A DNA stretch of 64,000 nt from Anthopleura xanthogrammica. Lineage: Eukaryota; Cnidaria; Anthozoa; Actiniaria; Actiniidae. Location: NCBI GenBank assembly GCA_964019055.1, contig OZ025223.1, forward strand, positions 8,219,763 through 8,283,762, in the 5' to 3' direction. Numbering within the stretch: the stretch's first letter is position 1; every line of letters begins with the position of its first letter. Positions 11,260 through 23,000 of this stretch are shown piece after piece. The translations under genes and the position numbers were made by a program. The notes below the pieces were generated by a model. That model searched no databases. It worked only from the letters and a program-made list of their open reading frames with translations, and had not been told where the DNA came from.

Positions 11260-14200
11260 TTAGAATGCCTGTATTGCAGCTACAACCAAAGAAATGACAA
11301 TTGCAGCCTTGGAAACAGCAATACTTGATACTTTACTGGTTGGGTCCACATTGTTGGGGCAGAATGGGTTGTAGTTATCATATTGATAATTTACTAACTC
11401 TTGAAGTTGCCCTTTGAATTGGCAGTACTTGTCAATGACGTTTCTTAAGCATTTCTTGACATCGCGGTATTCACTGAATCGAAACAATTGGAATTTATCA
11501 ATAACCATTTTTTTTACATGACTAACAGTGCAGACACACTAAACTGGACCACTTGAAGAAAACTAACCAATCAGATAACTCCTAAAAACAATGACATTCC
11601 AACAAAAACAGTCTGGGCCAATCAGCTTTAAGAATTCGCTACTGGTATTTTTACAAAGTTTTGGTCTAGAATTTACTATATTATCGTTTGAAATTCAGGA
11701 CAGGAGGACAGAAAATATTTTCTATATCAACTTGGGATACGTAGATGTTTCACAACTGCATTTTCGACAGAAATTATTCTCATTTTCGATAATGTTTTGT
11801 GTTCTGCTGTCCGTGTTTACCTAATTAATGCGAAATGGCCATGAGAACGCTATGATCTGATTGGCTTATACTGTTATCAGTTCAATCTCTGTCTCGTGGT
11901 CCCGGTTAGTCTGTCTGCACTGTAAATTCATCGTAATAGAACTTCACCAAAAATTTAAGTTAATTGCCAACATATCTTACTTATCTTAGTGGCAGTTTTG
12001 ATTATGATATCATGCTCAACCTCATCCAATAAATGTTTACAAACCTGCATATGGTAGGGTCAGCTCGGTTGGCACTCCACTTCTTTACAAGACTGTCGGT
12101 GCAGTCATTGTTTTTGGTCATATATTCTGAGGCAGTGATACTGCAGGGAAGTGTCACATTCAATGTTGATGTATCTGGATACTGTAGGCCAGCCCTTTTA
12201 CACATGAGTTCTTCTGTAAACTGGGGCTTCAGTGCTTTTCTCATGGCTTCAACAGTAACAAATGGGATACAGCCATGCACAGCTACAGCAGTACAGTTGA
12301 GGAATGAGTCAAGATGGACGCTGTAAAATAGAATGCATAGAGTAGATTCCATGAGTTTATTAGAAGATCACAGCACTAAACAAGAGCAAAGTTCATTGAT
12401 CTAAAAATCCATGCCTTGTCCTGACTTTCATCACTTGTTAATCAGAGTGTAGTCTGTCATGTGACTTGTCTAAGTCCAATCAGAATGTAGTCTGTCATGT
12501 GACTTGTCTAAGACCAATCAGAATGTAGTCTGTCATGTGACTTGTCTAAGACCAATCAGAGTGTAGTCTGTCATGTGACTTGTCTAAGACCAATCAGAGT
12601 GTAGTCTGTCATGTGACTTGTCTAAGACCAATCAGAGTGTAGTCTGTCATGTGACTTGTCTAAGACCAATCAGAGTGTAGTCTGTCATGTGACTTGTCTA
12701 AGACCAATCAGAGTGTAGTCTGTCATGTGACTTGTGACTTGAGGGGAAATAAAACTATTACAGCACCCTATCCAACATTGTAATTAGTAGGATTTTCAGA
12801 ACTAATTATTATGACACCATTTATTTTCTACTTTTTTTCTCTTACCTGCAGTCACCCTTTGGGTTTTGCTGGAGGCCTTTTATAAACGTCGTTATGCAGG
12901 TACGTGTCTTGTTATTGTATGCTTCATAGGTACAGGTTCCAACATTTGGAAGTGCAGCTTGAATAGATAGCACAGTACCTTATGCAAACAAACAAACAAA
13001 CAAACAGAGATTTAATTAAAGTACAAATACTTAATCCATGAAAATAAATCCCGGCACAAATATCCGCTGTTATGCAGGCCATGAAAGAATACTATCGTGA
13101 ATTAGTCTGTTTAATATTAAGAACCGATCGTGTGTCACTCGGAATTAATCGGTAACGTACTTAACGGCCCCCCGAAGGACTGCTTTGCTACTAGCAGTTC
13201 GACCGTTGAAAACAAAATAAAGCTTCAGTATTACTCCAAATGTGGAGGAAATTCTGGCGCCCGTGGCACGACAACGCAATCACCCTTACGTCACTAATAC
13301 CTTACTATTAACGCAACGTGGGGAGAGAAACGTTGCGTGACCGACCATAAGGACGTCTGCACAAGAGGCTAATATGAAATCGGCTAAATTACAAAATCAC
13401 TGTTTCCGCTCAGCTCTTGTCTTTTACCGTTAATTACTTATTAAAGAAATGGAATCATACTTGAGAGACTAACACATATGGAACTTTTCTCATGATGGTG
13501 AAACACGCTCTAATCTACACTTTGGTAATCGTTTTCTTATATATCACTCAACTCTATCACTCCTGGCCAGTCACTCACTCTTCAAAACAAGACTCTACTA
13601 TATCTCTCCAGAACTAGCTGAGTTAACTAACACTTTCTACCTGCTCATCTCGCTGCAAAACTCGTAACTTTGACAATGTGAAATCTTGGACAGTGAGCGC
13701 CGATTTCCTGGCAGCCCTGTGCCACAAGTTTTTCTTTTGACTCTGCTCTAATGAATTTTGTAAATAATTTACCATTTCTTACTGTCTCTAGCGCAGCGCC
13801 ATTGAACTGCTGGAAATGGCGCTATATAATTATATTATATTATATTATATTATATTATATTATATTATATTATATTATATTATATTATATTATATTATAT
13901 TATATTATATTATATTATATTATATTATATTATATTATATTATATTATATTATATTATATTATATTATATTATATTATATTATATTATATTATATTATAT
14001 TATATTATATTATATTATATTATATTATATTATATTATATTATATTATATTATATTATATTATATTATATTATATTATATTATATTATATTATATTATAT
14101 TATATTATATTATATTATATTATATTATATTATATTATATTATATTATATTATATTATATTATATTATATTATATTATATTATATTATATTATATTATAT

Positions 14201-17200
14201 TATATTATATTATATTATATTATATTATATTATATTATATTATATTATATTATATTATATTATATTATATTATATTATATTATATTATATTATATTATAT
14301 TATATTATATTATATTATATTATATTATATTATATTATATTATATTATATTATATTATATTATATTATATTATATTATATTATATTATATTATATTATAT
14401 TATATTATATTATATTATATTATATTATATTCGTTCACTATTCCCAACCAATCACAATTCACGTATCGCTTTTTCACGTGTAATCAGAAGCTACGTACGG
14501 CTTTTCTTCACGTGTGAGAAAAACGATACGTCCAATCAGAAGCCGGCAGCAACGTGCTCCGCTGCTCTTTCGTGTGAGACTTTCGACTAAACTAGAAAGT
14601 TTTTATTTCAAAACATGAATGAAACTATATTTTAGACGACAAAACCAAAGGGAAAATCGATGAATTACCTATAGTAAAGCGGAGAAAAAACTGCCTGAGA
14701 TGTAAATCTATTGGAAAAGTTCTTTAAAAGTACTGAAAACTTAAACAACAACAAGGAAAGTCAGCTTCAGTTGCTTTTGTAAGAAGACGACTTCAATATT
14801 CGGTGAGACCTAAACTAGAAAGTTTGAGTTCAAAACATGGATGAAAATATAATTTAGACGACGAAACCAAAGAGAAAATCGATGAAATACCAATAGTAGA
14901 GCGGAGGAAAAGCTGACCGAGATGTAAATCTCGTGGAAAAGCTCTTAAAAATGTATTAAACAACAACGAGGAATTGAAAGGCAGCTTTGCCGTGTAAGAA
15001 GGCGACAGAAACTTCGGTAAGCTTTCGCAATCATTTTTGGTGTAAACTAAAAGCCTAGAAGTTGAAAAGATTAAACTTAGAAACCGAATTAGAAGTTGAT
15101 AAGAATAACTTTTTATTATGCTTGTAAAACAGTGTTGTAAAATAAAGAATAATTGCAATATAATTTTCAACCTCGTCCCCAGGGCCTTCTCACGCGAAGA
15201 CGCGATGAAGAGAAGACCCTGGCATTGGCTGGTCAAATAAAGATTTTGATTGGCTAACTTTTCTTCCGGTTATTTCAGCGGTATTTGCGTGACACCCAGG
15301 ATTTCTGGGTGTCACGTGACCAGCCAACGCCAGGGTCTTCTCTTCTTCGCGTCTTCGCGTGAGAAGGCCCTGGGGACGAGGTTGTATAATTTTTAGTTTG
15401 GAAACTGAGCTTTGTTTACAAACTTTGTAAACTAAAATAGCGTGTAATTCGACCCGACGTAGTCAATTGATAAAAACGATAATTGGTTTCAATTAATAAC
15501 AATTGATAAGAATTAACTAATTGACTATTAATTGATACTTATTGAAATGTTTTGAAATGGTGTCTTTGAATAGCTTACTTATAAACGAGGCTAACCTTGT
15601 GCAAATGGATCTGTGGTCTTCAAAAACAGCGAAGCATTTTAGTAGTAGTAGTAAAATGACGCCATCATGCAAATGGCCTATTCCAATTTAGTTTGTGAGT
15701 TTAGCCTTCCTGACTTTCATCAGCCATGAGGTCGTTTCAGGGCTCAATAGAAAATATGTTTGTTTGATTTGTTCATTCAACTTAGTGAAACCAAAGGGTA
15801 TTCTGTCATGTGACTTGTGTAAGTCCAATCAGAGTGTAGTCTGTCATGTGACTTGTCTAAGTCCAATCAGAGTGTAGTCTGTCATGTGACTTGTCTAAGT
15901 CCAATCAGAGTGTAGTCTGTCATGTGACTTGTCTAAGACCAATCAGAGTGTAGTCTGTCATGTGACTTGTCTAAGTCCAATCAGAGTGTAGTCTGTCATG
16001 TGACTTGTCTAAGTCCAATCAGAGTGTAGTCTGTCATGTTATTTGTGACTTGAGGGGAAATAAACCTATTAGGGACGGACCATTAGATAATTGATGGGGG
16101 GGGGGGAGGTGTTGCAGGAATTTTAGTTGCATGATATTTATTTTTTTTTGTCCCACCCCCTGCACGATATTTTTTTTTAAACTGCTAGTATGGAATAATT
16201 GATGTTATTAATCATCATAGGGCAAAATTACTTATTGGTCAATCAGAGATGGGCTTTTCGGCAAAATTTGAAGTTTAAATTGACTGAAAATGTAAAAAAA
16301 TGTAAAATGAAATTTGTTTAACAATTCCAGGATTGAAAAATGAACATGCAGTTTGAATTCTGTTGTAGTTTATTATATTCTGATGTTCAATGCAATTATG
16401 CATTATCAGGGACCGAATTTTATTTGGGAGAAGGGTAACGATCATGAAAGGCGGGCTATGCAATGTTGCAATATTCGCAACATATTTATAAAGTTCGTGC
16501 CATTACCTTTGACCTGTGCTTGCTCGATATTTTTTTTTCGCACAGAAGAGCCTGCTGGATATTTTTTTTGAGGTTTAAGAGCTTGGGCGATATTTTTTTG
16601 GGGATTTACGGAACCCCCCCATCAACTATCTAATGGTCCGTCCCTTACAGCACCCTATCCAACATTGTAATTAGTAGGATTTTTAGAACTAATTATTATG
16701 ACACCATTTATTTTCTACTTTTTTTTCTCTTACCTGCAGTCACCCTTTGGGTTTTGCTGGAGGCCTTTTATAAACTTCGTGTTGCAGGTACGTATCTTGT
16801 TATAGTATGCTTTAAAAGTACAGTCTCCCATATTTGGAAGTGCAGCTTTATTAGACAGCACAGTACCTTAAACAAACAAACAAACAGAGATTTGATTAAA
16901 GTACATGAAATGAAATCCCGGCACAAATATCCGCTGTTATGCAGGCCATGAAAGAATACTTCTTTAATAAGTAATTAACGGTAAAAGACAAGAGCTGAGC
17001 GGAAACAGTGATTTTGTAATTTAGGCGATTTCATATTAGCCTCTTGTGCAGACGTCCTTAGGCTTGGTCACGCAACGTTTCTCTCCCCACGTTGCGTTAA
17101 TAGTAAGGTATTAGTGACGTAAGGGTGCCACGGGCGCCAGAATTTCCTCCACGTTTGGACTAATACAGAAGCTTTATTTTGCTTTCAACGGTCGAACTGC

Positions 17201-18974
17201 TAGTAGCAAAGCAGACTTTTAGTAGTGAATAAACATCTAGCTCCAATTTCAATCTTGTGATGTTAGTCTGTCCTTCGGGGGGCCGTTAAGTACGTTACCG
17301 ATTAATTCCGAGTGACACACGATCGGTTCTTAATATTAAACAGACTAATTCACGATAATGGAATCATATTATATGCAAAAATACATCACAGCATGCAGGG
17401 TAGAAAATAACACATAATTTTCTTCAAACTACTCCTTGGTATGCTGGTTAAAACCACTGAAATTCGTGGTAGACAAACAAAGTGAACCGAGAATGTTTGC
17501 ACAGTGCACGTTTCGAAAACAAAGTACTTGAATACCTGGCACAGCCCTATTATTACATATTCGCGGATGCAAAGATCTTAGACACAGATTAAAACTGTTT
17601 TTAATCCAACTGTACACTGATGTTTCGAAACATCGCTGTGCTGGGGATAGATCATAAATTTTTTTTATCTTGAACGAGGAAATCCTAGTAAACGCGAGTT
17701 ATCAGCTCCCATGTGCTTGGTGAGGTTGTAATTCAATTGAACCAGAGCGAAGTTGGTGTCAGATTTTTGAGTCAGATTTTTGGATCTGTTGTCAGATTTT
17801 TTCCGGGGGACGTTGCATCAGTTGATTTACAAAGTGCTCTGTATTCTTAGCAATGTCTCGAATCTAGATAAAACCTTTACAACGCTTTAGATATAAGACA
17901 GTTCTTGAAAATGGTGGTCTTTGGAGATCGAAACAATCACTTCAAAGAAAACAAAGTGCAGCGTGACTTCGTGCCACGAATACTTTAGTAGTACAGTATG
18001 TTGCCCAGTTTCGTGACACTTCAGGTTGTGAATACTATATCTTCTCTACGGAAAAAGATAATTCTATAAAATTTTGTCACATAAAGGCAAATTTATCAAG
18101 TAACATTCTGATGTAGATATTTTCTTCGAATCGTTTAATTTGATAAAATAAAAGGAATATTTCGACGGCCACTTAAGTGCCCAGTTTCGTGACGTGTAAA
18201 AATGCATTGTTTTCAAAGTAATTCACAACAAAATTCGATAAAACAAATCAAAAACATCAAAAACAATATAACGGTAACTGATGAGTATACTATCTCAACG
18301 TTTGTACATAGTTATTTCTTTCTCACTAAAGATAGTTCAAAGTATATTTATGTTGAATTGAAAGGGCTGTAACCTGATATTTGGAAGCACTACTACTAAA
18401 GTATTCGTGGCACGAAGTCTCGCCGCACTTTGTTTTCTTTGAAGTGATTGTTTCGATCTCCAAAGACCACCATTTTCAAGAACTGTCTTATATCTAAAGC
18501 GTTGTAAAGGTTTTATCTAGATTTGAGACATTGCTAAGAATACAGAGCACTTTGTAAATCAACTGATGTAACCCCCCCCCCGGAAAAAATCTGACAACAG
18601 ATCCAAAAATCTGACTCAAAAATCTGACTCAAAAATCTGACTCAAAAATCTGACACCAACTTCACTCTGGTTTTGATTGAAGCCCATAAAATCACTGCCA
18701 TTTCTAAGTTGTGAAGGAACTTATCGGCTAAGTTAAAAAAGATAGCTCCCTCAGTGAATGATGGGACGATGAATAATATTGAGAATATCAACTGCAACAG
18801 TCGCATGGCTGTACGGTTTCTTTGTATAAACGAGTTCAATCCTTTCAGTGTAATCACGGTCTGTGTCTAGAGAATCCCGACAGTCGATGTTTGAAGAAAG
18901 TTTAAACTAACTATTACAACTGTGTTTTTACCGTTCTTACCTGCAAGTACGATCAGTATAACGATTGCTTTCAT
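11260..18974 (-). CDS. 12-Cys secreted, GPI-anchor-type protein, gene B (two alternative exon 2 copies)
   Basis: Exon 1 18941..18974 (signal peptide MKAIVILIVLA), exon 2 either 16734..16845 or 12846..12957, exon 3 12045..12320, exon 4 11260..11473. With one exon 2 the product is 211 aa with 12 cysteines and N-glycosylation sequons. It ends in AAIVISLVVAAIQAF directly before the stop: a hydrophobic end without a cytoplasmic tail, as in GPI-anchor signals. Exon 2 is 112 nt, so including both copies would shift the frame. The two exon 2 versions differ (RTCNTKFIKG in the upstream one versus RTCITTFIKG). Splice sites are AG/GT at every junction. Extracellular surface role is inferred; no known family recognised. 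Confidence 0.75.
12437..12733. repeat. 38-bp minisatellite, gene B proximal copy
   Basis: About eight tandem units of the CCAATCAGAGTGTAGTCTGT minisatellite between exon 3 and the proximal exon 2. Confidence 0.9.
13091..13448 (-). repeat. Intronic segment inverted relative to its paralogues
   Basis: The segment is the inverted complement of 16957-17358, while both flanks (GCCATGAAAGAATAC on the left, ATGGAATCAT on the right) are in the same orientation in both copies. Gene A (about 735-930) has the 16957 orientation. The inverted copy lacks about 44 bp present in the other. Confidence 0.85.
13827..14431. repeat. Pentanucleotide (TATAT)n microsatellite, about 600 bp
   Basis: Essentially uninterrupted 5-bp repeat. 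Open frames through it are repeat artefacts. Confidence 0.97.
14576..15017. repeat. Diverged tandem duplication of about 220 bp
   Basis: Two units, 14576-14801 and 14803-15017, share CTAAACTAGAAAGTTT, the GACGACAAAACCAAAG-like block and GATGTAAATCT. No gene seen. Confidence 0.75.
15168..15384. mobile_element. 217-bp MITE with 9-bp TSD
   Basis: Inverted termini CAACCTCGTCCCCAGGGCCT of about 55 bp. Exact 9-bp direct repeats TATAATTTT flank it (15159-15167 and 15385-15393). Nine-bp duplication suggests mobilisation by a Mutator-type transposase; inference. Confidence 0.88.
15541..17360. repeat. Duplicate of the gene A exon-2 region
   Basis: Positions 15541-16050 match 8-440 almost base for base, and 16649-17050 match 440-850, including the extra exon 2. 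The block supplies the distal exon 2 of gene B and must have come from a partial unit duplication. Confidence 0.85.
16072..16644. mobile_element. MITE with TTA target duplication (PIF/Harbinger-like)
   Basis: Termini GGGACGGACCATTAG and inverted copy, flanked by TTA (16069-16071, 16645-16647). The paralogous site at about 12755-12762 reads CTATTACAGC with a single TTA and no insert, so this is a filled/empty site pair. Three-bp TTA duplication is typical of PIF/Harbinger elements. Confidence 0.88.
17742..18670. mobile_element. Long-TIR element, 929 bp (Mutator-like)
   Basis: Arms of about 265 bp starting CCAGAG(C/T)GAAGTTGGTGTC are inverted at the two ends; the right arm has extra copies of an 11-bp AAATCTGACTC motif. 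Flanks ATTCAATTGAA and TTTTGATTGAA fit a diverged 9-11 bp duplication. The paralogous site near 2490 is empty. It lies in intron 1 of gene B. Confidence 0.82.
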
Positions 18975-19456
18975 TGTGAAAATTTCTCTTTTGGTTCAAA
19001 CAAAAATAACAGACCAACGCAATCAACGAGTTGAACTAATAACAGACCAACGGTGCCAACGCCTCCAATGAGCTGAACATGTGCATAAATTAGCGAAAGG
19101 TCACCAATTTGTCTGCGCATGCGCTAGATTTGAACCACAGGCTTCCCAAGCTTCAATTTTGCGGTTTTTGAAACACTGTTTAAATCGTTATAAAAGTTTA
19201 AGAAATTATTAATATATTTTGTTTTGTCGTTTATTTGTAATTTTGAGATTGCGCGCGTACTATCTAAGCTATATTATAAAATATATTATAACACGCGAAC
19301 TTCTTTAATGCGTTTTTTTTCTTTTCTTTAATAAATATTTCAGTATTCCCGAGAGTTTATCATTAAGTTTTCATTGCATTTTTAGGCTCAATGCTGATTT
19401 GATTTCGTCAACCTGGCATACGAAACGTTTACGTAACGCCGGTACAGACCTACAAG

Positions 19457-19524
19457 ATGTCATACATTGGTCCCCAGTGGGCTTTAACTTGTGAACTTGA
19501 TGGCGATGATACACTTAGAGAAAA
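19457..19524 (+). CDS. Candidate mini-exon MSYIG, copy 2
   Basis: Open 68-nt frame MSYIGPQWALTCELDGDD followed by TLREK, GTAAGT donor. It starts 483 bp upstream of the gene B signal-peptide exon on the opposite strand. Confidence 0.4.
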
Positions 19525-19560
19525 GTAAGTATAAAACTTACAAAGTTATTTAATCTAGGG

Positions 19561-20035
19561 GGTCCTAGGGTGCCTTTGTGTCTGTGGATCCCACCTCTTT
19601 GTAGAAAGGGAGTGATAAATAATAAAACAATCTAGCTGTAGCGATTAAAGAATAATGGGATTTGATATAATAATGTCCAGAAAAAATTCCTAAACAATCG
19701 ACCTAGCAGGGACTTTGCGACGTCAACCGGAAGTGTAAATAACTTCGCTTTTGGGACTGACTCGCGCCTTCAAAGTGTGTATGAGTCGGGGGGGGGGGGG
19801 GGGGGGGGGCTGAGCAGTGGCGAATCCAGGGTGATTCTATAAGAAAGCGCTGCAGTTTATAAAGCTGTTTGTTTAGATTTTTAATTACCGGCTTTATTCT
19901 TTTTTCTTTTTCTTTTTGAATACATAAGCACTCCTAAACACTAAATCTACCATCAAATCAAATATTTTTGACAACCATGAAGCTTCCTCCAGCCCTGGAT
20001 AATTGCCATACTTCTTTAGAATGCCTGTATAGCAG
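19561..20035. other. Spacer between gene B upstream region and gene C
   Basis: No gene seen. Contains a poly-G run (about 19790-19810). The block 19561-19680 and 19810-19990 matches 26950-27060 and 27100-27200 of the next unit. Confidence 0.5.
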
Positions 20036-23000
20036 CTACAACCAAGAAATGATAATTGCAGCCTTGGAAACAGCAATACTTGATACTTTACTGGTTGGGC
20101 CCACATTGTTTGAATCCTTAGAAAAAGGAGTACTTGATACTTTACTGGTTGGGTCCACATTGTTGGGGCAGTATGGGTTGTAGTTATCATACTGATAATT
20201 CATTAGCTCGAGGAAGACCCCTTCGAATTGGCAGTACTTGTCCATCACGTTCTTTAAGCATTTCTTGGCATCGCTGTATTCTCTGAAACGAAACAGTTGG
20301 AATTTATCAATATCTATTTTTATTCTTTATAAAACATAACTTAAATTCATTGTGACCTTTTCCTTGGGCATAATGTCTTTCCCTTTCAGACCACGTGTCA
20401 TTCTTTATATGTTATAATTTCTTTCTTACTTTGGTTTAAATATTCTGAGAACCCAGACAAAAAGGTACCGACCAGGCCAGTGGCGGAGGAACGAACTCAA
20501 ACGAGGGGGGGGGGGGGGGGGGTTGGCACGAAATCCCAAAAATCTCCGAAGCAAAATAAAATTGGCCAAAAATGCCTAATCTAGCTAGAAATTTGCTTAA
20601 AATGTGGGGGACGTAGCCCGCTTACGCACTCTGTCTGTATGTACGTGTGCCTGCCTGTCTGTCTGTCTGCCTGTCTGTCCAGTAACTAAAGGATTGGGGG
20701 GGGGGGGGGGGGGGGGCGCCTGCTCCTCAGTTCCTGCTTCCGCCGCCGTTGGAATGTCATGGGGTTCGCAGAATATGTAAAACCGCAGGGAACATTTGTA
20801 CATAAAATAAATAAATATGGATACAACTCAAACATGACAGATAATATAATTACTATAAAAGCAAGGGTGTAGCCAGGATTTTGCCTTGGAGGGGAAGGGG
20901 GGGGGGGGGGGACATTTTCAGAACATGAACAAAAAAAACCGGCCAACCAAAAGATAAAAAAAACCGGCCAACCAAAAAAAGCTAAGATTGCCAAGATATC
21001 TTATTTATCTTAGTGGCAGATAACACTGCCTCCGTTTTGATTATGATATCATGCTCAACCTCATCCAATAAATGTTTACTAACCTGCATATGGTTGGGTC
21101 AGCTCGGTTGGTATTCCACTTCTTTACAAGACTGTCTGTGCAGTCATTGTTTTTGGTCATATATTCTGAGGTAGTGATACTGCAGGGAAGTTTCACGCTC
21201 AATTTTGATGTATCTGGTTGCTGTAGGCCACCCATTTTACACATGAGTTCTTCTGTAAGCTGGAGCTTCAGTGCTTTTCTCATGCCTTCAACACTTGCAT
21301 ATGGAATACATGTCTTGACAGCTACAGCAGAACAGTTGATGAATGAGTCACGATGGACGCTGTAAAATAGAATGCATAGAGTAGATCCCGTGAGTTTATT
21401 AGAAGATCACAGCACTAAACAGGAGTATAATTTTCACTGAATAACAAGAGTTTTGTCTTCTCTCTCTATAAGGGTGCTTTCCATTAGTCGGAACTGGCTG
21501 GTGCCAGACTGGTCCATTCATAAAGATTATTCCGTTACTTATCAGAACTGTCCAGTCAGATCAAACAATTCCTAAATACAACAGCTTCGCTTTCGATGCA
21601 AACCTCTGTTTTTTGAAGACCACAGACTCATTTGCACAGGCTTAGCCTCGTTTATAAGTCAGAAAATTTGAATAAGAAAGAACATTCGCGAAGCATTTTG
21701 GTAGTAGTAGTAAAATGACGCCATCACGCAAATGGCCTATTCCAATTTAGTTTGTGAGTTTAGCCTTCCTGACTTTCATCAGCCATGAGGTCGTTTCAGG
21801 GCTCAATAGAATTGATGTTTGTTTGATTTGTTCATTCAACTTAGTGAAACCAAAGGGTAGTCTGTCATGTGACTTGTGTAAGTCCAATCAGAGTGTAGTC
21901 TGTCATGTGACTTGTCTAAGACCAATCAGAGTGTAGTCTGTCATGTGACTTGTCTAAGTCCAATCAGAGTGTAGTCTGTCATGTGACTTGTCTAAGTCCA
22001 ATCAGAGTGCAGTCTGTCATGTGACTTGTCTAAGACCAATCAGAGTGTAGTCTGTCATGTGACTTGTCTAAGACCAATCAGAGTGTAGTCTGTTATGTGA
22101 CTTGTCTAAGACCAATCAGAGTGTAGTCTGTCATGTGACTTGTCTAAGACCAATCAGTGTGGGGGCACTACAATTTTTTTTTTTTATTTACAAAATACAA
22201 AATTCAAATGCCTTGAAAAATATTGATGATTTATAGTTTATGATTTATCCAAACCACAATTTTATTGGGGGAACCCCACAAAAAAAAATAAGTTGGCGCA
22301 GTGCCCCCCCGGCCTCCCGCTTCCGCCGCCCCTGTATTTATTAAAATGAATCCTTCTCGAGTAAACAACATTCATTTCTCGAACAAGCTTGGGCAAATCT
22401 AACAACCCACTTGACAGGACACAGGTATCCCATATTTATTTTGTGGTAGTGGGCAGAGTAGTGGGCAGAGTAGTGGGCAGAGTAGTGGGCATATCCGTGA
22501 GTCGTCTCATTGAGACCTTTTTCCTTACCTGCAGTTATCCCTTGGGTTTTGCTGGAGGCCTTTTATAAACTTCGTGTTGCAGGTACGTATCTTGTTATAG
22601 TATGCTTTAAAAGTACAGTCTCCAACATTTGGAAGTGCAGCTTTAATAGACAGCACAGCACCTTAAACAAACAAAGGTTTAATTAGGGTGCAAAAACTAA
22701 ATTCATGAAATGAAAATCCGCTAGAAATATCCGCCGTTAGATCTGTATACAAATACGGCCGGAACGATAAAGGCTTTTTAGTAATCCTACTCGACCCGAC
22801 GTAACTAATTGATAAAACTGATAATTAGCATCAATTGATAATAATTGATATCAATTTGCTAACTGATTATCAATCGGTATCAACAATTGATCACAATTGA
22901 TAGTCAAAAGGTCAGTGAGTGCAATTGATAATAATTGATAATAATCGAGTAAGTAAATGATAAAGTTGATAGGAAATTCATATGAAAATCATGATAACAG

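Noticed and set aside
13751..14590. 279-codon open frame rich in Tyr, Ile and Leu
   Set aside because: It is translation of the TATAT microsatellite.
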